Shown here: positions 1 through 5,448 of the stretch, piece by piece
How the letters are laid out: every line of letters begins with the position of its first letter
Numbering within the stretch: position 1 is the first letter of the stretch
Assembly (NCBI GenBank): GCA_005881055.1
Contig: VBHW01000060.1
Location: 2,751 to 8,233, forward strand
Reading direction: 5' to 3'
Source of the DNA: Chloroflexota bacterium
Lineage (GTDB): Bacteria > Chloroflexota > Limnocylindria > Limnocylindrales > CSP1-4
DNA: 5,483 nucleotides
Translations under genes and position numbers: made by a program
The notes under the pieces: model-generated
The model's database searches: none
Seen by the model: only the letters and a program-made list of their open reading frames with translations
What the model was told of the DNA's origin: nothing

Positions 1-73
1 CGACGCGCGCCGAGGCCCGCGCCGCCGCTCGCTCTCCTACCCCGTCGGCCTCGGGACCGGCTCGGCCGGCCAT
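1..73 (-). CDS. Possible 5' fragment of a downstream gene, cut by the window edge
   Basis: On the minus strand an ATG at 73-71 opens a frame of 24 codons (starting MAGRAGPEADGV) with no stop before the left edge. It begins 10 bases after the aldehyde dehydrogenase stop and overlaps the second of two TGATG junctions, so it could be translated by reinitiation after that gene. The visible residues are Ala/Arg/Gly-rich, low in complexity and match no family I recognise. A random 73-bp open frame is common in DNA this GC-rich, and there is no Shine-Dalgarno sequence, so the start position relative to the upstream stop is the main support. Confidence 0.3.
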   Translation of the reverse strand, partial: MAGRAGPEADGVGERAAARASARV

Positions 74-90
74 CAGCGGGCCATCAGCGG
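69..90. repeat. Perfect 11-bp tandem duplication over the aldehyde dehydrogenase stop codon
   Basis: The unit GCCATCAGCGG occurs twice head to tail, at 69-79 and 80-90. Read on the minus strand, each copy carries TGATG. The first TGA (86-84) ends the aldehyde dehydrogenase. The ATG overlapping it (84-82) reads Met-Ala-Arg and stops at the second TGA (75-73). The second ATG (73-71) opens a frame to the window edge. Because 11 is not a multiple of 3, the duplication changes which ATG leads into the downstream frame. Confidence 0.9.
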
Positions 91-1592
91 TCTTCGAGCC
101 GGACGTACGCGAGGAGGCCGTGCCTCCCACCCTCCCGGCCGTAGCCCGACTCCTTGTAGCCGCCGAACGGCGAGGTGGGGTCGAACCGGTTGAACGTGTT
201 CGCCCAGACGACGCCGGCCTTCATGCGGCGGACCATCGCGAGGATCCGGCTGCCCTTCTCGGTCCAGACGCCAGCCGACAACCCGTACGACGTGTTGTTC
301 GCCTTCTCGACCGCCTCCTCCGGCGTCCGGAACGTCAGCACCGAGAGCACCGGTCCGAAGATCTCCTCGCGGGCGATGCGGTGGCTCTGTGCGACGTTCG
401 TGAAGAGCGTCGGTCGGAAGAAGTAACCGCGCTCCGGCAGGTCGCAGGCCGGCTGGTAGAGCTCGGCGCCCTCGGCCACGCCGGACGCGACGAGCTCGGT
501 GATCTTCTCGAGCTGGGCGCGCGAGTTGATCGCCCCGACGTCCGTGTTCTTGTCGAGCGGGTCACCGACGCGGATCGTCGCGAGGCGGTCCTTGAGCTTG
601 TCGACGAGGAGCTGAACGACGCTCTCCTGGACGAGGAGGCGCGAGCCCGCGCAGCAGACCTCGCCCTGGTTGAAGTAGATCCCGTTGACGATTCCCTCCA
701 CCGCCTGATCGAGCGGAGCGTCGTCGAAGACGATGTTGGCGGCCTTGCCCCCGAGCTCGAGCGTCAGGGCCTTGTCGGACCCGGCGACGCCGGCGGCGAT
801 CCGTCGCCCGATGTCGGTCGAGCCCGTGAAGGCGATCTTGTCCACGTCGGGATGCTTGACGAGCGCCATGCCCACCTCGCCCGGGCCGGGGACGATGTTC
901 ACGACCCCGGCGGGCAGGTCGGCCTGTCGGCAGACGTCGGCGAACAGGAGCGCGGTCAGCGGGGTCGTCGACGCGGGCTTGAGGACGACGGTGTTGCCCG
1001 CGGCGAGCGCCGGTGCGATCTTCCAGGCGAGCATGAGGAGCGGGAAGTTCCACGGGATGATCTGGCCGGCCACGCCGAGCGGCCGGGCGGTCCGTCCAGG
1101 GAACGCGTAGTCGAGCTTGTCGGCCCAGCCGGCGTAGTACCAGAAATGCGCCGCCGCGAGCGGGACGTCGACGTCGCGGCTCTCCTTGATCGGCTTGCCG
1201 GAGTTCATGGTCTCGACCACCGCGAACTCGCGGGAGCGCTCCTGCATGATCCGCGCGATCCGGTACAGGTACTTCGCGCGCTCGCTCCCCGGGAGGCCGC
1301 CCCACCGCCGGCGGAACGCGGCACGCGCGGCGCGGACCGCTCGGTCCATGTCCTCGGCGGTGCCGCGGGCGATCTCGGCGAGCGGCTCCTCGGACGCGGG
1401 GTTGACGGTCGTGAAGACCTCGCCGTCGCTCGCCTCGACCTCGCGGCCGCCGATGAAGAGGCCATAGCGGTCCCGGATCCGGACGATGTCGCGGCTCTCG
1501 GGGGCCGGCGCGTAGTCCCAGGGAATCGCCTGGCCGTCGCCCAGGCCCCAGCTCGCGGCCGAGCGCTCGTTGTCCGCACGGGTGAGCGTCAT
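84..1592 (-). CDS. NAD(P)-dependent aldehyde dehydrogenase, ALDH1/2-like superfamily member
   Basis: This 502-residue protein should oxidise an aldehyde to its carboxylic acid using NAD(P)+ in the cytoplasm. The landmarks are complete: PWNFP at 180-184 with the oxyanion-hole Asn182, cofactor-binding Lys205 in LKPAS, the FTGSTDIG Rossmann turn near 255-262, general-base Glu279 in LELGGK, catalytic Cys313 in GEVCCAGSR, Glu410 in EEIFGPV, and a C-terminal GGYKESGYGRE signature at 477-487. Length is normal for the family. The first ~40 residues (containing WDYAPAPES before YGLFIGGR) form an N-terminal extension that I recall from actinobacterial-type dehydrogenases, some encoded near deoC; that is memory, and the substrate cannot be read here. 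The ATG at 1592 is preferred because homology begins soon after it. No Shine-Dalgarno sequence precedes it, and an AT-rich -10-like element lies only 8 bp upstream. The gene is divergent from the histidine kinase. Confidence 0.95.
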   Translation of the reverse strand: MTLTRADNERSAASWGLGDGQAIPWDYAPAPESRDIVRIRDRYGLFIGGREVEASDGEVFTTVNPASEEPLAEIARGTAEDMDRAVRAARAAFRRRWGGLPGSERAKYLYRIARIMQERSREFAVVETMNSGKPIKESRDVDVPLAAAHFWYYAGWADKLDYAFPGRTARPLGVAGQIIPWNFPLLMLAWKIAPALAAGNTVVLKPASTTPLTALLFADVCRQADLPAGVVNIVPGPGEVGMALVKHPDVDKIAFTGSTDIGRRIAAGVAGSDKALTLELGGKAANIVFDDAPLDQAVEGIVNGIYFNQGEVCCAGSRLLVQESVVQLLVDKLKDRLATIRVGDPLDKNTDVGAINSRAQLEKITELVASGVAEGAELYQPACDLPERGYFFRPTLFTNVAQSHRIAREEIFGPVLSVLTFRTPEEAVEKANNTSYGLSAGVWTEKGSRILAMVRRMKAGVVWANTFNRFDPTSPFGGYKESGYGREGGRHGLLAYVRLEDR

Positions 1593-1600
1593 CGCCGGCC

Positions 1601-1606
1601 ATTATT
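1601..1606 (-). promoter_or_regulatory. Candidate -10 element for a leaderless aldehyde dehydrogenase mRNA
   Basis: On the minus strand AATAAT (1606-1601) matches the TATAAT consensus at five of six positions and is an AT island in very GC-rich sequence. It ends 8 bases before the ATG at 1592, so a transcript starting at normal distance would begin at or next to the start codon. The lack of a Shine-Dalgarno sequence agrees with a leaderless mRNA. No good -35 hexamer is visible at the right distance, which limits confidence. Confidence 0.4.
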
Positions 1607-1730
1607 GCACCGCCCTGCTGCGTGGCCCGACGAGCCGACGAAATGGGCGGCCGGGCGGCTCCCGTTTCCGTCACTCAGCAGTGGCGGTGCTCGTAGACGG
1701 CGCGAAGGGGATCGGACGGGATCCGCGCGC

Positions 1731-1740
1731 CCGTGAGCCG
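1731..1740 (+). promoter_or_regulatory. CCGTGASYCG decamer, copy 1 (possible regulator site)
   Basis: CCGTGAGCCG matches the two other decamers in this spacer except at the degenerate positions. It lies 139 bp upstream of the aldehyde dehydrogenase start and about 250 bp upstream of the kinase start. The cognate regulator is unknown. Confidence 0.3.
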
Positions 1741-1762
1741 CGGCGCCCACGCACGAATCGGG

Positions 1763-1804
1763 GCTCTTGGACGGCCCGAGCTCCCTCGATCTCTGTCCAA
1801 GAGC
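1763..1804. repeat. Perfect 10-bp inverted repeat with a nested inner hairpin
   Basis: GCTCTTGGAC (1763-1772) is the exact reverse complement of GTCCAAGAGC (1795-1804). Within the 22-base spacer, CGAG (1777-1780) pairs with CTCG (1785-1788) around the tetraloop CTCC; on the minus strand the loop reads GGAG. An internal loop of 4 and 6 bases separates the two stems. No T-run follows on either strand and no gene ends here, so an intrinsic terminator is unlikely. It could be a dimeric-protein operator or a folded leader RNA for either divergent transcript. Confidence 0.7.
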
Positions 1805-1828
1805 ACGGGGGTTGCCATCTGACAGAAG

Positions 1829-1838
1829 CCGTGAGTCG
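1829..1838 (+). promoter_or_regulatory. CCGTGASYCG decamer, copy 2 (possible regulator site)
   Basis: CCGTGAGTCG is followed by GCACGCGGGC, so similarity to copy 3 continues beyond the decamer (copy 3 is followed by GGCGTGCGGGC). It lies 150 bp upstream of the kinase start codon. Confidence 0.3.
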
Positions 1839-1842
1839 CACG

Positions 1843-1861
1843 CGGGCATACAGACGGGCAT
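1843..1861 (+). repeat. CGGGCAT direct repeat pair, 12-bp period
   Basis: CGGGCAT occurs at 1843-1849 and again at 1855-1861, with a related CGGGCGT at 1876-1882. A period near one helical turn would place two copies on nearly the same DNA face. This may be an operator or only compositional repetition in GC-rich DNA. Confidence 0.3.
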
Positions 1862-1867
1862 GCGGAA

Positions 1868-1877
1868 CCGTGACTCG
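1868..1877 (+). promoter_or_regulatory. CCGTGASYCG decamer, copy 3 (possible regulator site)
   Basis: CCGTGACTCG begins 39 bp after copy 2. Weaker GTGACC-containing relatives follow at 1922 and 1951, nearer the kinase start, each with a GC-rich right half. The cluster is consistent with a regulator acting on the kinase operon. Confidence 0.3.
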
Positions 1878-1973
1878 GGCGTGCGGGCCTCCTGTGCCGG
1901 ACCCGCGGTACCAATGGGCCAGTGACCGCGCGCGCGGGCCGCGCCATCCTGTGACCTCCACGTCGCAGGCAGT

Positions 1974-1978
1974 GGGGG
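1974..1978 (+). promoter_or_regulatory. Ribosome binding site of the histidine kinase
   Basis: A GGGGG run sits 9 bases before the ATG at 1988 and favours this start. The next plausible start, GTG at 2042 (residue 19), has GGAG only 2 bases upstream, too close to work well. Confidence 0.45.
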
Positions 1979-1987
1979 TCATTCCGG

Positions 1988-3649
1988 ATGCCCAACGTCC
2001 CGCGTCGCCCGGCCCGCGCTCGCAGGCCGCCGGCCGGAGCCGTGACGCCGAACGGCGGCGCGGAATCGCCCGATTACGGCGCCCTGTTCGAGGCCGCCTC
2101 CGAGCATCGGCGGTCGGAGCGATTCCTCGACTCGATCATCGAGAACCTCCCGGACATGGTGTTCGTCAAGGACGCCGAGTCGCTCCGGTTCGTCCGCTTC
2201 AACCGGGCCGGCGAAGAGCTCCTCGGGCATACGCGGGACGAGCTCATCGGCAAGAACGACTACGACTTCTTCCCGTCCGACGAGGCCGACTTCTTCGTCA
2301 CGAAGGACCGCATGGTGCTCGAGGGCCGCGACGTCGTCGACATCCCGGAAGAGCCGATCGATACGGCCCACCTCGGCCGGCGGATCCTCCACACGAAGAA
2401 GATCCCGATCTTCGACGAGACCGGCCGGCCGATATACCTGCTCGGAATCTCCGAGGACATCACCGAGCGCAAGGAAGTCGACGACGCGCTCCGGGCGGCC
2501 CGCGAGGAGGCGGACCGGGCGAACCGGGCGAAGAGCTCGTTCCTCTCGCGGATGAGCCACGAGCTGCGGACGCCCCTGAACGCGATCCTCGGGTTCTCGC
2601 AGCTCCTCGAGATGGACGAGCTCACCGACGAGCAGCGGGAGAGCGTCGGGTACATCTCGCGCGCCGGGCGGCACCTGCTCGAGCTCATCAACGAGGTGCT
2701 CGACATCAGCCGGATCGAGAGCGGACAGATGACGATCTCGCCCGAGCCCGTCTCGGTGCGCGACGTCCTCGACGAGCTGATCCCGCTCGTCCGGCCGCTG
2801 GCCGACCGCCGCGAGATCAGCGTCGCGGCGATCGACGAGACGGGATCCTCCTTCGTCCACGCCGACCGGCAGCGGATGAAGCAGGTCGTCCTCAACCTCC
2901 TCTCGAACGCGGTCAAGTACAACCGGGAGGGCGGGTCGATCATCGTCCGCGCCGTCGTCGCCGGACCGGATCGTGTCCGCGTGTCCGTCACCGACTCCGG
3001 CTACGGGATCGCAGCAGAGCACCAGGCCCGGCTGTTCCAGCCGTTCGACCGCCTCGGCGAGGAGCTCGGCTCCGTCGAGGGGACGGGCATGGGACTCGCG
3101 CTCTCGAAGGGGCTGATCGAGGCGATGGGCGGCACGATCGGGATGGACAGCTCGCTCGACGTCGGATCGACGTTCTGGGTCGAGCTGGGGCGCGTCGACG
3201 GCCCGCTCGAGCAGCTCGAACGGGCGGCGGCTCGCCCGTTGTCGCTCGCGGACCACCGCCACCGGCGCCGGGTCCTCCTCCAGATCGATGACAATCTCTC
3301 GAACGTCCAGCTCATGGAGCGGATCGTCGGGCACCGACCGGGCCTCGAGCTCGTCGCCGCGATGACCGGTCGCCTGGGCATCGACCTCGCCCGGGAGCAT
3401 CGACCCGACGTCGTCCTGCTCGACCTCCACCTGCCGGACATGACCGGACACGAGGTCCTTCGGCTGCTGAAATCGTTCCCCGAGACGCGCGACCTTCCGG
3501 TCATCGTCCTGTCCGCCGACGTGACGAAGACGAAGGTCGCCCGACTCATGGACGCCGGGGCGTTCGGCTACCTCACGAAGCCGGTCGACGTGGACGAGCT
3601 CCTGCGCATCGTCGACAAGGCCGTCCGCGACCAGCGAGCCGCCTCGTGA
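1988..3649 (+). CDS. Soluble hybrid histidine kinase, PAS-HisKA-HATPase-REC
   Basis: This 553-residue sensor kinase has no signal peptide or membrane segment, so it should sense a cytoplasmic cue. Residues 1-30 are a Pro/Arg/Ala-rich disordered leader. A PAS domain spans about 42-163 and ends in the typical YLLGISEDITERK. A charged helix links it to HisKA, with phospho-accepting His191 in SHELRTP. The ATPase domain has the N box NLLSNAVKYN (Asn303, Asn307), a DSGYG box at Asp336 and the GTGMGLAL lid near 365-372. The C-terminal receiver (about 428-548) has Asp434/Asp435, phospho-acceptor Asp479 in LLDLHLP, Ser509 and Lys531. All catalytic residues are present, so it is expected to be active. 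The PAS ligand cannot be predicted, and no heme-binding or flavin-binding motif is evident. It overlaps the downstream REC-EAL gene by 4 bases, making that protein its likely partner. Confidence 0.95.
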   Translation: MPNVPRRPARARRPPAGAVTPNGGAESPDYGALFEAASEHRRSERFLDSIIENLPDMVFVKDAESLRFVRFNRAGEELLGHTRDELIGKNDYDFFPSDEADFFVTKDRMVLEGRDVVDIPEEPIDTAHLGRRILHTKKIPIFDETGRPIYLLGISEDITERKEVDDALRAAREEADRANRAKSSFLSRMSHELRTPLNAILGFSQLLEMDELTDEQRESVGYISRAGRHLLELINEVLDISRIESGQMTISPEPVSVRDVLDELIPLVRPLADRREISVAAIDETGSSFVHADRQRMKQVVLNLLSNAVKYNREGGSIIVRAVVAGPDRVRVSVTDSGYGIAAEHQARLFQPFDRLGEELGSVEGTGMGLALSKGLIEAMGGTIGMDSSLDVGSTFWVELGRVDGPLEQLERAAARPLSLADHRHRRRVLLQIDDNLSNVQLMERIVGHRPGLELVAAMTGRLGIDLAREHRPDVVLLDLHLPDMTGHEVLRLLKSFPETRDLPVIVLSADVTKTKVARLMDAGAFGYLTKPVDVDELLRIVDKAVRDQRAAS

Positions 3650-4932
3650 CGGGATCGCCGGTGGAGACCGTGAGGATCTTCATCGTCGACGACGAAGAGG
3701 CGAACATCCAGCTCCTCCAGCGGATCCTCGAGCGCGTCGGCTTCACGAACGTCCGCTCGTTCCGGGACGGGAACGAGATGCTCGCCGCGATGGATGGGGA
3801 CGCGCCCGATCTCGTGGTGCTCGACCTGCATATGCCGACGATCGACGGGTTCGCCGTCCTCGAGGCGATGCGGGGGAAGCTCGACGAGGACGAGTACCTG
3901 CCGGTGATCGTCCTCACCGCGGATGCCGGGCGCGAGACCCGGTCGCGGGCCCTCGCCGGCGGCGCGAATGACTTCCTCGTGAAGCCGTTCGACGTCGACG
4001 AGGTCCGCCTCCGCGTGCGGAACCTCGCCCAGACACGGCTCCTGGCCCGTACGCTGCGCGACCGGAACATCGATCTCGCTGCCGAGGTCGCCGCCCACGT
4101 CCGCGACAGCGAGCGCGAGCGACAGCGCCAGATGGACGCCCGGGCGAGGATCACGCAGATCATCGAGGCGGTCGAGTTCTCGCCGGTGTTCCAGCCGATC
4201 GTCACGCTCACCGCCGGCCGCGTCGTCGGCTACGAGGCGCTCACCCGGTTCGCCGACGGGACCCGGCCCGATGTCGTCTTCGCCGAGGCCGCCCGGATCG
4301 GCCTCGGGACGGACCTCGAGGCGGCGTGCCTGTCGGCGGCCCTCGCGACGTCGGCGCGCAGCCTTCCGCGGCACGGCTGGCTGAGCGTCAACGTCTCGCC
4401 GACCCTCGTGCTCGACACCGAGCGGCTCGGGCGCCTCCTGGCGGCCGCCCGCCTGCCGATCGTGCTCGAGATCACGGAGCACGTCCCGATCGCCGACTAT
4501 GCGGCGATCCGGTCCGCGATCGCGTCCCTCCACATCGTCCGCTCCGCCATCGACGACGCCGGGGCGGGGTTCTCGAGCTTCCGCCACATCCTCGAGCTGC
4601 GCCCCCACTTCGTGAAGCTCGACGTGGGCCTCGTCCACACCATCGAGGACGATCCAGCGCGCCAGGCGCTCGTGTCCGGAATGGCCTACTTCGCGACGCG
4701 GACGGGCTGCGAGCTCATCGCCGAGGGCATCGAGACGACCGCGGAGCGCGACACGCTGCGGTCACTCGACGTCGGGCTCGGCCAGGGCTACCTCCTCGGG
4801 CGGCCCGCGGCGGTCGAGGCGTCCCCGCCAACGAGCGAGGGTGCGGTTCTGTCCGGGGACAGGGCGGCGCGCCCGGCGGTCAGGCCGGCCCGACCCCTCG
4901 TCACGACGCCTCGAGGAGCTCGCGAACCCTGA
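3646..4932 (+). CDS. REC-EAL response regulator, predicted cyclic-di-GMP phosphodiesterase
   Basis: This 428-residue protein should hydrolyse cyclic-di-GMP to pGpG under phosphorylation control, the same architecture as RocR of Pseudomonas. The receiver (about 8-125) has Asp15/Asp16, phospho-acceptor Asp60, Thr91 and Lys113 in VKPFD. A long charged helix (about 126-175) joins it to the EAL domain (about 177-390). The EAL domain keeps Glu197 and Arg201 (EALTR), Asn249 (SVNVS), Glu275 (EITEH), Asp303/Asp304 (DDAGAG), Lys324 (FVKLD), Glu360/Glu363 (EGIET) and Gln380 (GQGYLLGRP), so it looks active. There is no GGDEF domain. A GTG start at 3646 overlaps the kinase stop as GTGA. A second GTG at 3661 has GGGA 6 bases upstream and is an equally credible start, losing five residues. 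Residues 391-428 are a Pro/Ala/Arg-rich tail beyond the fold, partly overlapping the convergent gene. Confidence 0.94.
   Translation: MTGSPVETVRIFIVDDEEANIQLLQRILERVGFTNVRSFRDGNEMLAAMDGDAPDLVVLDLHMPTIDGFAVLEAMRGKLDEDEYLPVIVLTADAGRETRSRALAGGANDFLVKPFDVDEVRLRVRNLAQTRLLARTLRDRNIDLAAEVAAHVRDSERERQRQMDARARITQIIEAVEFSPVFQPIVTLTAGRVVGYEALTRFADGTRPDVVFAEAARIGLGTDLEAACLSAALATSARSLPRHGWLSVNVSPTLVLDTERLGRLLAAARLPIVLEITEHVPIADYAAIRSAIASLHIVRSAIDDAGAGFSSFRHILELRPHFVKLDVGLVHTIEDDPARQALVSGMAYFATRTGCELIAEGIETTAERDTLRSLDVGLGQGYLLGRPAAVEASPPTSEGAVLSGDRAARPAVRPARPLVTTPRGAREP
4849..4895. other. Cluster of self-complementary GC-rich segments near the convergent gene ends
   Basis: Three short dyads lie side by side: CTGTC/GACAG with a CGGG loop (4849-4862), GGCGCGCC (4866-4873), and GGTC/GACC flanking GGCCGGCC (4878-4895). 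They fall in the tail codons of the EAL gene, just past the stop of the convergent receiver gene. No T-run follows on either strand, so a classical intrinsic terminator is not shown. RNA from either direction could fold here. Confidence 0.35.
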
Positions 4933-5305
4933 GGGCCAGCGCCTGAGGATCGAACGGCTTGCGGAGGAAGGGCGCACCGGGTTCGAGCACTCCTTCGTCC
5001 CGCAGGGCGTCGTCCGGATGCCCGGACATGAACAGCACGGGGGCCCCGGGGTAGAGCTCGCTGAAGCGCCGGGCGAGCTGCGGTCCGATGAGGCCGGGCA
5101 TCGCCACGTCGGTGAGGAGGAGGTCGATGGCCCCGTCGTGCGCGGTCGCGGCCGCGAGCGCCGCCTCGCCGTCTGCGGTCGGGATCACGCGCAGGCCGAG
5201 CCGCTCGAGAATCCGCTGCACCAGGTGTCGGACTGGCTCGTCGTCCTCGGCGAGCAGCACGGTGAATCCCAACCCGGACAGCCCAGGTTCCGGTGACGCG
5301 GACAC
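4901..5305 (-). CDS. Single-domain CheY-like receiver (response regulator without output domain)
   Basis: Counted from the GTG at 5305, this is a 134-residue stand-alone receiver. It has the acidic triad Glu20-Asp21-Asp22 (LLAEDDEPV), phospho-acceptor Asp66 in LLLTDVAMPG, Ser94 in LFMSGHP and Lys116 in RKPFDP. The LLLTDVAMPG and LFMSGHP segments resemble receivers usually fused to PAS hybrid kinases rather than the OmpR or NarL types. No output domain follows, so it should act by protein contact or as a phosphoryl relay or sink. The start is chosen because GAGAGGG lies 5 bases upstream. The frame stays open to a GTG at 5374 (157 residues), but the extra 23 residues have no receiver similarity and that GTG has no Shine-Dalgarno sequence. 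It is convergent with the REC-EAL gene and shares 32 bp with it. Confidence 0.88.
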   Translation of the reverse strand: MSASPEPGLSGLGFTVLLAEDDEPVRHLVQRILERLGLRVIPTADGEAALAAATAHDGAIDLLLTDVAMPGLIGPQLARRFSELYPGAPVLFMSGHPDDALRDEGVLEPGAPFLRKPFDPQALALRVRELLEAS

Positions 5306-5310
5306 TGGCA

Positions 5311-5317
5311 CCCTCTC
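5311..5317 (-). promoter_or_regulatory. Ribosome binding site that decides the receiver start
   Basis: On the minus strand GAGAGGG ends 5 bases before the GTG at 5305. It is the best Shine-Dalgarno match at any candidate start of this gene and argues against the longer form from 5374. Confidence 0.5.
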
Positions 5318-5375
5318 ACGAGGACCCTGTGCGCACCGCCAGGCAGATCCGGCCTTCCCCCGGTCCTCGGCCACG

Positions 5376-5405
5376 AGCGTAGCGCATGGCGGCGGGCGCC
5401 GGCAA
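5376..5405 (-). promoter_or_regulatory. Candidate sigma70-type promoter for the receiver gene
   Basis: On the minus strand TTGCCG (5405-5400) is followed after 18 bp by TACGCT (5381-5376), four and three matches to the consensus hexamers. Transcription would start near 5369, downstream of the GTG at 5374. This fits translation from 5305 with a leader of about 65 bases. The match is modest. Confidence 0.28.
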
Positions 5406-5448
5406 CGCGCGGAGGGCGTCTTGGATCGGCAGGTGGGCGACCCGCGGA

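Larger units (their letters stand above)
1593..1987. other. Divergent intergenic region, 395 bp, no convincing gene
   Basis: This lies between the starts of the aldehyde dehydrogenase (minus) and the histidine kinase (plus), so both genes should be controlled from here. Short ATG frames at 1642 (18 codons) and 1860 (21 codons) lack a Shine-Dalgarno sequence and any recognisable protein character. The region holds a long inverted repeat (1763-1804), three CCGTGASYCG decamers (1731, 1829, 1868) and a pair of CGGGCAT heptamers 12 bp apart (1843, 1855). I do not see a riboswitch consensus, including that of the cyclic-di-GMP classes. No clear -35/-10 pair for the kinase stands out. Confidence 0.8.

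Noticed and set aside
562..1674. Second minus-strand frame of 370 codons overlapping the aldehyde dehydrogenase
   Set aside because: Out-of-frame Arg-rich shadow with no recognisable motif.
120..1736. Long plus-strand open frame (538 codons) opposite the aldehyde dehydrogenase
   Set aside because: It is Arg/Asp/Leu-rich with no domain and lies antisense to a gene with complete catalytic motifs. Long antisense frames are expected at this GC content.
1763..1804. Intrinsic terminator reading of the inverted repeat
   Set aside because: No T-run on either strand and no gene ends nearby.
1642..1925. Small ATG frames of 18 and 21 codons in the divergent spacer (at 1642 and 1860)
   Set aside because: No Shine-Dalgarno sequence, no protein-like composition, and length well within chance.
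1593..1987. Cyclic-di-GMP riboswitch upstream of the kinase/EAL operon
   Set aside because: The context invited the idea, but I could not find the conserved core sequences of the known classes.
1570..3291. Plus-strand frame of 573 codons through the spacer and the kinase
   Set aside because: Arg/Pro-rich shadow in another frame of the histidine kinase; the kinase frame carries all the H, N and G boxes.
1979..3451. Minus-strand frame of 490 codons opposite the kinase
   Set aside because: Antisense shadow rich in Asp, Glu, Arg and Val with no fold signature.
4545..4580. Degenerate EAL domain because DDFG is replaced by DDAG
   Set aside because: Both metal-binding aspartates (303 and 304) are kept, Phe to Ala at this position occurs in the family, and all other catalytic residues are intact.
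3568..4638. Minus-strand frame of 356 codons opposite the REC-EAL gene
   Set aside because: Antisense shadow of a clear coding region.
4326..4946. Plus-strand frame of 206 codons inside the EAL region
   Set aside because: Arg/Ala/Pro-rich shadow; the EAL motifs are in the other frame.
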